A DNA stretch of 64,000 bases, taken from positions 593,183-657,182 of the forward strand of contig NZ_BNEA01000007.1 in assembly GCF_016860525.1 (NCBI RefSeq), given 5' to 3'. The stretch's first letter is position 1, and the number at the start of each line of letters is the position of its first letter. A program made the position numbers and the translations under genes. Source of the DNA: Streptomyces rubradiris (GTDB taxonomy: Bacteria; Actinomycetota; Actinomycetes; Streptomycetales; Streptomycetaceae). The notes below the pieces were generated by a model. The model ran no database searches and was not told the DNA's origin. It saw only the letters and a list, made by a program, of their open reading frames with translations. Positions 1 to 8,347 of this stretch are shown piece after piece.

Positions 1-1
1 G

Positions 2-265
2 CTGCTCGGCGACGCCGCCCACCTGATGCACCCGTCCGGCGAGGGAGCCAACCTCGCCATGTACGACGGCGCCGAACTCGGCAGCGCCCTCGCCGCGCAC
101 CCGTACGACACCGAGGCCGCGCTCGCCTCGTACGAGGAGGCCCTCTTCACCCGCAGCGGCGCCGCCGCGGCCATGGCGTCCCGCGTCCAGGACCTGCTCC
201 TCGGCGACGACGCCCCGTACAGCCTCGTCGACTTCTTCACCGGCCACGGGCAGCGGGCCGAGTGA
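2..265 (+). CDS. FAD-dependent monooxygenase, C-terminal part (runs off left edge)
   Basis: The first 264 bases read in frame 2 as the end of a class A flavin monooxygenase. The visible motif GDAAHLMHPSGEGANLAM followed by DGAELGSAL is the FAD ribityl-binding segment of the PHBH/TetX fold, which normally lies about 80-100 residues before the C terminus. The start and the N-terminal GxGxxG dinucleotide fold lie outside the window. Such enzymes hydroxylate aromatic substrates or inactivate antibiotics using NAD(P)H and O2. The substrate cannot be told from this fragment. Confidence 0.9.
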   Translation: MLGDAAHLMHPSGEGANLAMYDGAELGSALAAHPYDTEAALASYEEALFTRSGAAAAMASRVQDLLLGDDAPYSLVDFFTGHGQRAE

Positions 266-421
266 ACCACCCGCGCTCCACCCGGAGGGCCACGGGTGGC
301 GGAACCGGTGCCGCGACGGCCCGTCGCCGACACCGGGACGCGTACGGCCGGCGCGCTTCCCCGTGCCCAGCGGGCCGACCTGCCGGACGCCCGGCTCCGG
401 ACCGGCGGAGGGACACCCGCG

Positions 422-1078
422 TCAGGGGCGGGGCACCCCGCTTCTCGACCAGCCGCGCGACTCCCCCACGTCGATGAGGCGCCGCCCGGCCCGCCACAGC
501 GAGGAGGACGCCTCCCCGATCACGGCCTTGCGGGCACGGACATCGTCCGCGGTGATGCCCGGGGTACGCCATGTGCCGCCACGGGCCATCCAGTTGAGCA
601 GGAGAGGCTGGAGCCGGTCCATCGCCTTGGCGAACTTCGCCTCGGGGGTGCGGCGTTCCTCGAATTCGTCCCACAGGGAGCGCATCCGCCGGGCCTGGTC
701 CGGCGTCAGCAGACCGAACAGCTCGTCGGCCGCGGCGACTTCGCGCTCCCGCTGACCGGCGCCCGCGGCACTGTCGTACAGCGGGGTGTCACCGGCGTAG
801 ATCTCCACCAGGTCGTGCAGCAGGACGAGCTGGATGGTGTGCCCGATGTCGATGGGCCGGTCGGAGTGTTCGGCGAGGATCACCACCATCATCGCCAGGT
901 GCCACGAATGCTCCGCGTCGTTCTCGCGACGGTCCGCGGCGGCCAGGGGCGATTGCCGGAGGATGGTCTTGAGCTGGTCCACCTCCACCAGGAAGGTGAG
1001 TTGGTCCCGCAGTCTTTCGTCGAGGTCGTCGGGGAAGGGAGTCTTCTCCGCGAGCAGGCTTCGCCGTTCATCGCTCAT
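422..1078 (-). CDS. HD-domain phosphohydrolase (YfbR/HDDC2-like)
   Basis: A 218-aa cytoplasmic protein of the HD superfamily. Metal-binding residues are visible as NDAEHSWHLAMM near residue 55 (His of the AEHS/W motif) and LLHDLVEIYAGD near residue 88, the HD pair that gives the family its name. HDDC2/YfbR members are 5'-deoxynucleotidases or related nucleotide phosphohydrolases, which is the most likely activity here. The ATG at 1078 was chosen because homology begins at once with the helix RLRDQLTFLVEVDQLKTILR. The frame stays open upstream to 1873, but that extension is antisense to nothing useful and overlaps the neighbouring regulator. No clear Shine-Dalgarno precedes 1078, so the start is the weakest point. 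Confidence 0.85.
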   Translation of the reverse strand: MSDERRSLLAEKTPFPDDLDERLRDQLTFLVEVDQLKTILRQSPLAAADRRENDAEHSWHLAMMVVILAEHSDRPIDIGHTIQLVLLHDLVEIYAGDTPLYDSAAGAGQREREVAAADELFGLLTPDQARRMRSLWDEFEERRTPEAKFAKAMDRLQPLLLNWMARGGTWRTPGITADDVRARKAVIGEASSSLWRAGRRLIDVGESRGWSRSGVPRP

Positions 1079-1176
1079 GCGCTCATCGTGGCAGCGGGGG
1101 CACGGCCCTGCCGGTCCCTCGCGCGCTCCGGCGTGAAAGGCCCGGCACAACCACGGCGAGGGGCGTGCGGCCCCTG

Positions 1177-1827
1177 TCAGAGGTGCGCGACGGACTCGGT
1201 CTCGGCGGTGTACAGGCGGGCCGGGTCGAAGCGCATGCCGGTGAACTGCCCGGCGAGTTCGAGGGACAGCACGCCGTGCAGCCGGGTCCAGAAGGCGAGG
1301 GCGCGCCGGAGGGCCGACGGGGGCGCCGGGTGCTGTCCGGCCCAGGCCCGGTGTGTGTGCAGGTGTTCCTCCAGGGGTGACGCCGGCTCGTCGGGGCCTT
1401 GTCCGGCGGCGCAGGCGTCGAGGATGACGGCCATGATCTCCGAGGCGATCCGGGTGGTGTCGTCGGGCGCCCGGTAGCCGGGCACCGGGGTGCCGTAGAC
1501 GAGGAAGTAGCGCTGGGGGTCGGCCAGGGCCCACTCGCGCAGGGCGTGTGCGAGGTCGCGGAGATCGGCGCCGGCCTCGGCGCGGGCGCGGAAGGTGTCG
1601 GCCAGGCTGCGGTAGGCGTCCTTGACGAGGGCGGTGATCAGCTCGTCGCGGCTGGAGAAGTAGCGGTACAGGGCCGGTCCGCTCATGCCCATCCGCTTGG
1701 CGATGGCGTTGAGGGAGAGCGCGGAGGCCCCCGCGGTCGCGATCTGATCCCAGGCGTGCTTCTTGATCTCCTCCCGCACCTGGGCGCGGTAGCGCTCCCT
1801 GGGAGTGCTCGCCTCCGGCTTGCTCAC
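1177..1827 (-). CDS. TetR-family transcriptional regulator with WHG-type C-terminal domain
   Basis: A 216-aa repressor. The N-terminal helix-turn-helix is clear at about residues 32-58 (ATAGASALSLNAIAKRMGMS, then GPALYRYFSSRDELI). The C-terminal half, with the segment RALAFWTRLHGVLSLELAGQF, resembles the WHG ligand-binding domain of the TetR_C_33 group. The GTG start at 1827 has a GGGAG ribosome site. It is divergent from the oxidoreductase at 1953, and the 125-bp gap is unusually AT-rich, so it probably represses that gene and itself. The ligand is unknown. Confidence 0.9.
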   Translation of the reverse strand: MSKPEASTPRERYRAQVREEIKKHAWDQIATAGASALSLNAIAKRMGMSGPALYRYFSSRDELITALVKDAYRSLADTFRARAEAGADLRDLAHALREWALADPQRYFLVYGTPVPGYRAPDDTTRIASEIMAVILDACAAGQGPDEPASPLEEHLHTHRAWAGQHPAPPSALRRALAFWTRLHGVLSLELAGQFTGMRFDPARLYTAETESVAHL

Positions 1828-1952
1828 GGCCGTCTCCCCGCTCTCTCGGCAACCGATGGTTAGAAGGTATCACCGACGCTATTGACCGTCACCAAGGAAA
1901 GGAGTTACAACCTATAACGAACACGAGAGCTTCTAGAGACAGGAGGGCGGTC
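1828..1952. promoter_or_regulatory. Divergent promoter region between tetR and oxidoreductase genes
   Basis: This AT-rich stretch contains a plausible rightward promoter, TTGACC at 1882-1887 and TTACAA at 1905-1910 with 17-bp spacing. An AGGAGG ribosome site at 1939-1944 serves the GTG at 1953. Imperfect related tracts (GGTTAGAAGGTAT near 1859 and, on the other strand, GTTATAGGTTGTAA near 1905) could be TetR half-sites. The match is weak and this is inference. Confidence 0.45.
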
Positions 1953-2984
1953 GTGGACAGCGAACGCCTCGTCCAGGTGGTACTGCCCGGGGTCGTGGCC
2001 CCGGAGGGCCTGCGCATCCGGCACGCGCCGATACCCGACCCCGGCCCGGGACAGGTCGTGGTCGCCATGGAGGCCACCGGGGTCTCGTTCGCCGAGCAGC
2101 AGATGCGCCGCGGGCGGTACTTCGACCAGCCGCCGTTCCCGTTCGTGCCCGGCTACGACCTGGTGGGCCGGGTCCACACGACCGGCCCGGGAGTCGACCC
2201 GCGCCTCGCCGGCCGGCGGGTGGCCGCGCTGGTCAAGGTCGGCGGCTGGGCCAGCCATGTGCTGCTGGACGCGGACGACGCCGTGGAGGTCCCGGACGGC
2301 CTGACCCCGGCGCAGGCCGAGACCGTCGTGGTCAACGGCATCACCGCCTGGCAGATGCTGCACCGGACGGCCCGGGTGCGCGCCGGGCAGACCGTGCTGG
2401 TGCACGGCGCGGGCGGCGGCGTGGGCTCCGTCCTGGCCCAGCTCGCCCGCGCGGCCGGCGTACGGGTGATCGGCACGGCCTCGCCCCGGCACCACGAGGC
2501 GCTGCGAGAACTGGACGTCACCCCGGTCGACTACCGGTCGGAAGACGTGCCGGGCCGCGTCCGGGAGCTGGTCCCCGGTGGCGTGGACGCCGTCTTCGAC
2601 CACGTCGGCGGTCGCAGCGTCGTCGACTCCTGGCGGCTGCTCGCACCAGGCGGCACCCTCGTCGCCTACGGCAGCGCCTCCACCCGCGACGACACCGGCT
2701 CCAAGCAGTGGCCCGTACTGAAGATCCTCGCCCGTACCTGGCTCTGGAACACCCTGCCCAACGGCCGCCGTGCCCGCTTCTACAACATCTGGGCCGGCCG
2801 GGCGCGGAACAAGGACCGCTTCCGCGCCCGCCTGCGCGGCGATCTCACCGAGGTCTTCGCCGCCGTCCGCCGCGGCGAGGTGAGCGCCCTCATCGCGGCC
2901 CAGTTGCCGCTCACCCGTGCCGCCGAGGCCCTGCGCCTCGCGGAGTCCGGCACCGTCACCGGCAAGGTCGTCCTGACCCCGTGA
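1953..2984 (+). CDS. MDR-family NADPH:quinone oxidoreductase-like protein
   Basis: A 343-aa medium-chain dehydrogenase/reductase. The N-terminal GroES-like domain is followed by a Rossmann domain with VHGAGGGVGSVLAQLA near residue 150. There is no structural-zinc cysteine cluster and no catalytic-zinc Cys/His set, so it belongs to the zinc-independent quinone oxidoreductase/enoyl reductase branch. It probably reduces quinones or enones with NADPH in the cytoplasm. The GTG start at 1953 is set by AGGAGG nine bases upstream. It is divergent from the TetR gene at 1177-1827, which is its likely regulator. Confidence 0.9.
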   Translation: MDSERLVQVVLPGVVAPEGLRIRHAPIPDPGPGQVVVAMEATGVSFAEQQMRRGRYFDQPPFPFVPGYDLVGRVHTTGPGVDPRLAGRRVAALVKVGGWASHVLLDADDAVEVPDGLTPAQAETVVVNGITAWQMLHRTARVRAGQTVLVHGAGGGVGSVLAQLARAAGVRVIGTASPRHHEALRELDVTPVDYRSEDVPGRVRELVPGGVDAVFDHVGGRSVVDSWRLLAPGGTLVAYGSASTRDDTGSKQWPVLKILARTWLWNTLPNGRRARFYNIWAGRARNKDRFRARLRGDLTEVFAAVRRGEVSALIAAQLPLTRAAEALRLAESGTVTGKVVLTP

Positions 2985-3070
2985 ACGTGCGCCCCCGAAC
3001 CCTGCGGTTCGACGCCTCCGTCGACGCGCCGTATCCGTGTCCCGCACACCGAACCCACCAAGGAGCGACC

Positions 3071-3691
3071 ATGACCGCGACCCGCGGCACCGGCGTCCGC
3101 GCCGCCTTACGCGCCCTCCCGCTCGTCGCCGGCCTCCTCTCGGCCGCCGCCGCGCCGGCCGGAGCCGTCTCACCCGGCCCGGCCACGCCTCTCACCTGCG
3201 AGGGGAAGGGTGTCGATCCCCGCGCACAGGTCCGCTACCGGACCGAGACCCTGATCCACGCGCCGTTGCGCACGGTGTGGCGGCTGCAGACCGATGTGGA
3301 GCGCTGGCCCTCCTGGCAGCCCTCCGTCACTACCGCGGACCGCCTCGGCCACGGCCCCCTGCGGGCGGGCTCGGCGTTCCGCTGGACCACCCCGGTACCA
3401 CCCGGCCCGGCCACGCCGGCCACCGAGTTGGAGATCACCTCCACGGTCGGGCAGCTGCGCCACCACTCCTGCGTCCGCTGGACGGGCCCCGCGATCGCCG
3501 AGGGGCTGCGCATCGACGGCGTCCACGTGTGGGACTTCACCGCGACCGAGGACGGTGTCCGGGTGCGCACCGAGGAGACGCATTCCGGTGCCCAGGTCGA
3601 CGCGGACGTTCCCACCGCGAGCGAGCTGCTGCGCCGGAGTCTCGAAGCGTGGCTGCGCGATCTGAAGACCGCCGCCGAGGCCCGCGGCTGA
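3071..3691 (+). CDS. Exported SRPBCC (START/polyketide-cyclase-like) protein
   Basis: A 206-aa protein with a signal peptide (basic TRGTGVRAALR, then a hydrophobic ALPLVAGLLSAAAAPAGA with an AxA-type site near residue 36). The SRPBCC fold follows: ETLIHAPLRTVWRLQTDVERWPSWQPSV is the first strand, helix and the typical DVERWPxW motif. It probably binds a hydrophobic small molecule outside the membrane; no catalytic role can be assigned. AGGAG at 3061-3065 supports the ATG at 3071. Codon 13 is TTA (3107-3109), so translation may depend on the bldA tRNA. It lies 86 bp after the oxidoreductase and may be co-transcribed with it. Confidence 0.8.
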   Translation: MTATRGTGVRAALRALPLVAGLLSAAAAPAGAVSPGPATPLTCEGKGVDPRAQVRYRTETLIHAPLRTVWRLQTDVERWPSWQPSVTTADRLGHGPLRAGSAFRWTTPVPPGPATPATELEITSTVGQLRHHSCVRWTGPAIAEGLRIDGVHVWDFTATEDGVRVRTEETHSGAQVDADVPTASELLRRSLEAWLRDLKTAAEARG

Positions 3692-3695
3692 ACCC

Positions 3696-3719
3696 GCTGG
3701 GCGGGCCGGCCCGCTCAGC
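3696..3719. terminator. Inverted repeat between convergent genes
   Basis: Arms 3696-3707 (GCTGGGCGGGCC) and 3708-3719 pair at 11 of 12 positions. It lies between the convergent SRPBCC and hydroxylase genes and overlaps the hydroxylase stop codon. There is no loop and no T tract, so it is only a candidate bidirectional terminator. Confidence 0.35.
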
Positions 3720-4611
3720 GGCCGACGGCGGTACCCGCCGCGCCCGGGGCCGGCCGGCGGCCCGGTGCGCCGTCGTCGTCCAGGTCCTCCAGGAAGCCGG
3801 CCAGGACGTCGGTCACCTCGTCCAGGGTGCGGGCGCTGAAGAGGACCGGCTGGTAGCCGCGGATGTCGTAGGGGGTGGCGAGCATGGCGCCGATGTCCAG
3901 CGGCCGGACGTCGGCCGCGTGCAGCCGGCCGATCTCGCCGTAGGAGGACAGCAGCGCCGCGCCGTACGCCTTGGGGGTCCCGCCCTCGTCGAGGACGCCG
4001 TACTCCAGGGTGAACCAGTACACGTCGCTGATCATCTGCAACACGTCCGCCCGCTGCACCCGCATCGCCGCCTTCCCGATCAGGCGGTAGATCCGGGCGA
4101 ACGCGGGCGAGGCGAGGTGGATCCCGTGGCCGAAGACGTCATGGATGACGTCGGGCTCCGGGGTGAACAGCGGTACGGCGGGGTGCCGGACGAACTGCAC
4201 CGCGTGGAAGTAGCCGTCCGCCATCGATCCCAGGAACCGTTTATTCTCGACCACTCCCCCGGCGAGGGTGAAGTCGAAGCCCGTCAGCCGCCGCAGGTGG
4301 GCGCCGACCTCGGCGTGCTGCGGGATGTGGTCCGCGGGGATCGGGGCGTGCTCCCTGGCGTCGAGGGCGGCACGGCACGCGTGCTCGCCCTGGGCCGACC
4401 ACAGCGCCCGGTGGACGGTGCGCCAGGTTCTCTCCTCGTCCTCGGTGTAGTCCACGGGCGGGGACGGGTCACCCACCCGGTGGCCGCGGGCCCGCGCGGC
4501 GATCTCCCCGCGCCGGAGCAGATAGCCCGGATCGCTCAGGCCTGGATGCTCGCCGGCCTCGCCCAGCCGGCCGTCGGCCGCGACGGGCGTTCGCACCTGG
4601 ATGCCGCTCAT
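3715..4611 (-). CDS. phhA: Aromatic amino acid hydroxylase (phenylalanine 4-monooxygenase type)
   Basis: A 298-aa protein of the pterin-dependent, non-haem iron aromatic amino acid hydroxylases. The iron ligands are visible: two histidines in EPDVIHDVFGHG (about residues 156 and 161) and the glutamate of VYWFTLEYGV near residue 200. This single-domain length matches bacterial PhhA, with no regulatory ACT domain. The expected reaction is Phe + tetrahydropterin + O2 to Tyr, but tryptophan-hydroxylating relatives occur in Streptomyces secondary metabolism and cannot be excluded. The ATG at 4611 begins MSGIQVRTP. It is divergent from the oxidoreductase at 5542 across a 930-bp gap. Confidence 0.9.
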   Translation of the reverse strand: MSGIQVRTPVAADGRLGEAGEHPGLSDPGYLLRRGEIAARARGHRVGDPSPPVDYTEDEERTWRTVHRALWSAQGEHACRAALDAREHAPIPADHIPQHAEVGAHLRRLTGFDFTLAGGVVENKRFLGSMADGYFHAVQFVRHPAVPLFTPEPDVIHDVFGHGIHLASPAFARIYRLIGKAAMRVQRADVLQMISDVYWFTLEYGVLDEGGTPKAYGAALLSSYGEIGRLHAADVRPLDIGAMLATPYDIRGYQPVLFSARTLDEVTDVLAGFLEDLDDDGAPGRRPAPGAAGTAVGR

Positions 4612-4900
4612 GAACCGATCATTCCTTCCCGGTCCTGGTCGGTCGGGCGGTACTCGTGGCAGCGGATGCGTGTCCCGGCAGGCACCATGCGGCCCTTGCC
4701 CAGCACGTCCCGGCAGCGGCGGGGCGGCCGGGGCACCGCACCGGCGGACGGCACGGCGCCGGGCCGACGGTACGGGTGCGGACCTGCGCGGTCACCCCGG
4801 GTGCCGCCTGAGGCGTCTCGGTGCGCGTGGCCGCCTCCCGCGACGGCCGGGGCCCGCGGGCCCGGGCCGGCCGGCGACGAGTCCCCCGGACCGACTGTTC

Positions 4901-4922
4901 AGCTAGCTCACTCGTTCGAGTG
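4901..4922. promoter_or_regulatory. Candidate operator palindromes
   Basis: AGCTAGCT (4901-4908) is self-complementary and abuts CACTCG-TT-CGAGTG (4909-4922), a perfect 6-bp inverted repeat. They sit in the most AT-rich patch of the gap, about 290 bp upstream of the hydroxylase start. The regulator is unknown. Confidence 0.35.
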
Positions 4923-5200
4923 CATCGAGCGTGACGCACGCCTTCCGTGGACAGTCTCCTCTCAGCACGCCCGCTCGGCCACCGGCGCCGTCCGGCGGTA
5001 CGGCGTGGTGGTACTGCCGTCACCGTGGGTGTACGCCGACGGGGACGGGGGTGCGCCCATGCGGGAGGGCCGCACCGGGGGCGGGCCGTTCAGTGCCTCC
5101 TGTCCGCGTAGGCCGCCACCCCCGGCTCGCCGCCGTATCCTCCCGGCCCGCACCGCTCCGGCGGACCGGGGCGCGGCCGGACCGGCCGGAGGCCCACTGC

Positions 5201-5357
5201 GTCGGCACAACGCGGTCCAAAGCCGCAGGCCGGGCGGCGGGCGGCGGGCGGCGGACGTCGGTACAGCGCGGTCCAAGGCCGCAGGCCGGACGGCCGGGCG
5301 TCGGGGGTCGGGCGTCGGTACAGCGCGGTCCAAGGCCGCAGGCCGGACGGCCGGAGC
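5201..5357. repeat. Three-copy tandem repeat, period about 56 bp
   Basis: Copies begin at 5201, 5257 and 5314 with the shared core GTCGGTACAGCGCGGTCCAA followed by GGCCGCAGGCCGG. Copies 2 and 3 are nearly identical; copy 1 differs by a few bases. It lies in non-coding DNA upstream of the oxidoreductase at 5542. Confidence 0.85.
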
Positions 5358-5541
5358 GCCGCTCGGGGTGGTCTTGCCTTTGACGTGCGGGTCAGGGTTT
5401 AGCGTGTGCGCGCTCGACCGGCCGGAGCCACCGCGTCCCGGCCACCGGACGCGTCGGCACGCCGCCACGCGACGTCCCACCCCTCTCTCCCGTCGGCCCA
5501 CCCCTCCCCCGTCGGCCCGCCACTCCCCCAGGAGGTCACCC

Positions 5542-6621
5542 ATGACATCGGTCCCCCAGCGGATCAGCCGCGAGGTACGGCTCGCCGCTCTGCCCGCGGG
5601 GCTGCCCACGCCCACCGACTTCGCCCTCGCCGAAGTCCCGGTGCAGGCTCCGGCACCCGGTCAGGTCCTCGTGCGCAACCGGCAGTTCCTGGTCTACGGC
5701 GGACTGCGCACCCTGCTCAGCGCGGCGGCGAAGGACACTCCGATGCCCACGCTGCGCCCCGGGGACACCCTGAGCGGGCCGGCCGTCGGCGAGGTGGTCC
5801 TCGCTCCGCCGGGCAGCCCGCTGCGCCCGGGTGACGTGGTGACGCACCTGCGCGGCTGGCGGGAGTACGCCCTCGTGCCCGAGGCGGAGTGCGCGAGGGC
5901 CGACCCGGCACTGCCCGACCCGGTCGCCCAGCTCGCCTCCGGCTCCACGGCGTACGGAGCCCTGACCCGGGTCGCCCGGGTACGCGAGGGAGATGTCGTC
6001 CTGGTCACCGGTGCCGCAGGCGGGGTGGGTTCGCTGGCGGGGCAGATCGCCCGGCTGCTGGGCGCCTCCCGGGTGATCGGCAGCACCGGCTCACCCGGGA
6101 AGGCCGGGCGTCTCGTCGCCGAGCTGGGCTACGACGCGGTACTGACCGCCGGGTCCTGGCGCGAGGGGCGCGGCTCGGGGATCTCCCGGGAGGCGTACCG
6201 GGCCTTCGCCGGTCAGCTCGCCGGGGCCGCGCCGGACGGCATCGACGTACTCCTCGACACCGTGGGCGGCCCGCAGCTCACCGCGGCGGTGGACGCCGCC
6301 CGGCAGGGCGCCCGGTTCGTCCTGGTCGGGGCGCTGTCCGGGCAGCTGGCGGCGGAGGGCTCCGGCGCCACCGCCCCGACCGAGATCGACACTTTCCGAC
6401 TGATCGTCAAGGGTGTCTCGATGCGGGGGTACCTCGCCGCCGACCATCCCGGTGTGCGGGCGGAGTGGACCGCGCGGTTCGCCGACTGGCTGCGGTCCGG
6501 CCAAATCCGGCTCCCTTTCACGCGGGTCACGGGCATCGATCGCGCTCCATGGGCGTTGCAGGAGCTGATCGAGGGCAAGCGATTCGGCACGGTCGTCGTG
6601 GAGTTGCCGGACCATGGCTGA
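5542..6621 (+). CDS. NADP-dependent MDR oxidoreductase (CurA/YncB-like)
   Basis: A 359-aa medium-chain dehydrogenase/reductase of the leukotriene B4 dehydrogenase-like/CurA group. The cofactor fold is VLVTGAAGGVGSLAGQIARLLGASRVIGSTGS, with the typical GSxGSxxK region that grips the NADPH phosphate. No zinc ligands are present. Members reduce alpha,beta-unsaturated carbonyls or act as quinone reductases. AGGAGG at 5530-5535 fixes the ATG at 5542. The MerR gene follows directly and may overlap it by 8 bp if the upstream ATG is used, so the two probably form an operon sensing and detoxifying an electrophile (inference). Confidence 0.9.
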   Translation: MTSVPQRISREVRLAALPAGLPTPTDFALAEVPVQAPAPGQVLVRNRQFLVYGGLRTLLSAAAKDTPMPTLRPGDTLSGPAVGEVVLAPPGSPLRPGDVVTHLRGWREYALVPEAECARADPALPDPVAQLASGSTAYGALTRVARVREGDVVLVTGAAGGVGSLAGQIARLLGASRVIGSTGSPGKAGRLVAELGYDAVLTAGSWREGRGSGISREAYRAFAGQLAGAAPDGIDVLLDTVGGPQLTAAVDAARQGARFVLVGALSGQLAAEGSGATAPTEIDTFRLIVKGVSMRGYLAADHPGVRAEWTARFADWLRSGQIRLPFTRVTGIDRAPWALQELIEGKRFGTVVVELPDHG

Positions 6622-6655
6622 CGGCCGCTGCCACGGACGGCGGGAGGTACGCATC

Positions 6656-7075
6656 GTGCGGATCGGCGACGCGGCGGCGGCTGTGGGGACGACGCCCAGG
6701 GCGCTGCGTTTCTACGAACAGCGCGGCCTGTTGCCGCCACCGCCGCGCACGAGGTCGGGGCAGCGGGACTACGGCCCCCGGGAACTCGCCGTGCTCCGCG
6801 TCATCCGGGAACTGCTCGCCCTCGGGCTCACCGTCGAGGATCTGCGGGGCGTGGCCGGCCGGCTCCCCCTGCTCGCCGTCCACCCGGCGCCGCGATGCGG
6901 GGCCGCGACGGCGGACAGGGGCGGGCCGGGAGTCGTGGGGGAGGCGGTGGTGGAGCGGCGGATCGCCGCGCTGGACACGGAGATCGAGCGGCTCACCCGG
7001 CTGCGGGACGGGCTGCGGGCGGGCCTGTCCGAACGGCGTGGTGGTGACCGGCCGCGGCGCTCGACGGCCGGGTGA
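6656..7075 (+). CDS. MerR-family transcriptional regulator
   Basis: A 139-aa regulator. The winged helix-turn-helix is textbook at the N terminus: VRIGDAAAAVGTTPRALRFYEQRGLL, then RDYGPRELAVLRVIRELLALGLTVEDL. The C-terminal part contains the dimerisation coiled coil (RRIAALDTEIERLTRLRDGLR). It lacks an obvious metal-binding cysteine pair apart from one Cys near residue 80, so organic ligands or redox signals are more likely. The GTG at 6656 has GGGAGG at 6642-6647 and gives the normal family N terminus. An upstream ATG at 6614 is possible and would overlap the preceding gene. Confidence 0.85.
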   Translation: MRIGDAAAAVGTTPRALRFYEQRGLLPPPPRTRSGQRDYGPRELAVLRVIRELLALGLTVEDLRGVAGRLPLLAVHPAPRCGAATADRGGPGVVGEAVVERRIAALDTEIERLTRLRDGLRAGLSERRGGDRPRRSTAG

Positions 7076-7109
7076 GACGGGCGGTCGTCGAGATGCTGCG
7101 GCGGCCGGA

Positions 7110-8330
7110 TCACGGCGTGCGGGTCGTCGCCCACAGCAGCAGGGCCGCGCAGCTGAAGGCCGCTCCCAGGGCGGTCACCCCGGTCCATCCCGCCGCCGCG
7201 TACGCCAGTGAGGAGCCGGTGGCGCCGAGGGCGCTGCCGGCCGAGTAGAAGATCATGTAGCCGCCGATGATCCTGCTTCCCGCGTCGGGGCGCACCGCGT
7301 GGATGAGGGTCTGGTTGGTGACGTGCACGGCCTGGACGGCGAAGTCCAGCAGGACCGTCCCGACGGCGAGCGCCCACAGCGACTGCCGGGTGAAGGCCAG
7401 CGGGAGCCACGACAGGGCGAGCAGGACCAGCGCGGTACCGGTGGTGCGCTGCGCGAGCCCGCGGTCGTTCCAGCGGCCGGCGATGCCCGCGGCCAGCGCG
7501 CCGGCCGCCCCGGCGAGCCCGAACGCGCCGATCGCGGTGTGCGACAGCGACCACGGGGGGCTGCTGAGGGGCTGGACGACGCTGCTCCACAGGGTGCTGA
7601 AGGCGGCGAAGACGAGGAGCGCCAGCGCGCCGCGCACCCGGAGCAGGCGGTTGCGGGCGAACAGGGTGACGGTGGACGCGAGCAGGCGCCGGTACGGAAT
7701 CCGGTCCGCCGGCGGCGGACCGGCCGGCAGGGCGCGCCGCAGCAGCACGGCGAGGGTGGCGGTGACGGCGGCCGAGAAGAGGTAGACGGAGCGCCATCCG
7801 GCCAGGTCGGCCAGGACGCCCGCCACCGTGCGGGCCAGCAGGATGCCGGTGATCACCCCGCTGGTGACCGCTCCGACGACCCGTCCCCGGAAGGCCGGGG
7901 CGGCGAGGTGGGCCGCCGCGGCGACCATCGTCTGGGCGACGACGGCGAGTGCGCCGACCATCGCGAGGGCGGCGAGCAGCACGGCGGTCCCGGGTGCCAG
8001 GGCGACCGCCAGCAGAGCGGCGGCGAGCAGGCCGAGCTGGAGCGTGATCAGCTTGCGGCGGTCGGCCAGGTCACCGAGCGGGACGAGCAGGAACAGGCCC
8101 GCCGCGTAACCGACTTGGGTGACGGTGACGATGGCGCCGAGCAGGCCGGAGCCGAGCGAGAACCGCTCGCCGAGGGTGACCAGCAGGGGCTGGGCGAAGT
8201 AGACGTTGGCCACCGCGCTGCCGCAGGCGATGGCGAAGAGCAGGACCAGGCGCGCGGGCGGCGCTCCGGTCGGTGCGAGCGCGGTGTTGCGGGCCGTCCG
8301 TCCGCTCGTCGTGGAGCAGTCACTCGGCAT
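7110..8330 (-). CDS. MFS transporter, drug:H+ antiporter type
   Basis: A 406-aa integral membrane protein with 12 predicted hydrophobic segments. It begins RLVLLFAIACGSAVANVYFAQPLLVTLGERF, and the loop GDLADRRKLI between helices 2 and 3 is the MFS signature. The family exports small molecules. It is divergently transcribed from the HxlR gene at 8428 with a shared symmetric operator, so export is probably induced by the HxlR ligand. GGGAGG lies upstream of the ATG at 8330. Confidence 0.9.
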   Translation of the reverse strand: MPSDCSTTSGRTARNTALAPTGAPPARLVLLFAIACGSAVANVYFAQPLLVTLGERFSLGSGLLGAIVTVTQVGYAAGLFLLVPLGDLADRRKLITLQLGLLAAALLAVALAPGTAVLLAALAMVGALAVVAQTMVAAAAHLAAPAFRGRVVGAVTSGVITGILLARTVAGVLADLAGWRSVYLFSAAVTATLAVLLRRALPAGPPPADRIPYRRLLASTVTLFARNRLLRVRGALALLVFAAFSTLWSSVVQPLSSPPWSLSHTAIGAFGLAGAAGALAAGIAGRWNDRGLAQRTTGTALVLLALSWLPLAFTRQSLWALAVGTVLLDFAVQAVHVTNQTLIHAVRPDAGSRIIGGYMIFYSAGSALGATGSSLAYAAAGWTGVTALGAAFSCAALLLWATTRTP

Positions 8331-8347
8331 ACGGCACCCTCCCCAGG

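Larger units (their letters stand above)
4612..5541. other. Long intergenic region with a palindrome and a tandem repeat
   Basis: No credible gene was found in these 930 bp; the open frames are GC-bias shadows without homology. The region separates two divergent genes. It contains a short AT-richer patch near 4900-4930 with two palindromes (AGCTAGCT at 4901-4908; CACTCGTTCGAGTG at 4909-4922) and a three-copy tandem repeat at 5201-5357. A TTGACG hexamer lies at 5380-5385, and AGGAGG at 5530-5535 belongs to the gene at 5542. Confidence 0.6.

Noticed and set aside
422..1873. Long N-terminal extension of the HD-domain protein
   Set aside because: It overlaps the TetR gene in another frame and lacks homology; the ATG at 1078 starts the conserved region.
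4619..5023. A 134-codon Arg-rich frame in the gap upstream of the hydroxylase
   Set aside because: No homology, composition typical of GC shadow and no ribosome site.
3037..6621. A 1194-codon plus-strand frame
   Set aside because: Only the part from 5542 has homology and a ribosome site. The 5' part is shadow and crosses the antisense hydroxylase gene.
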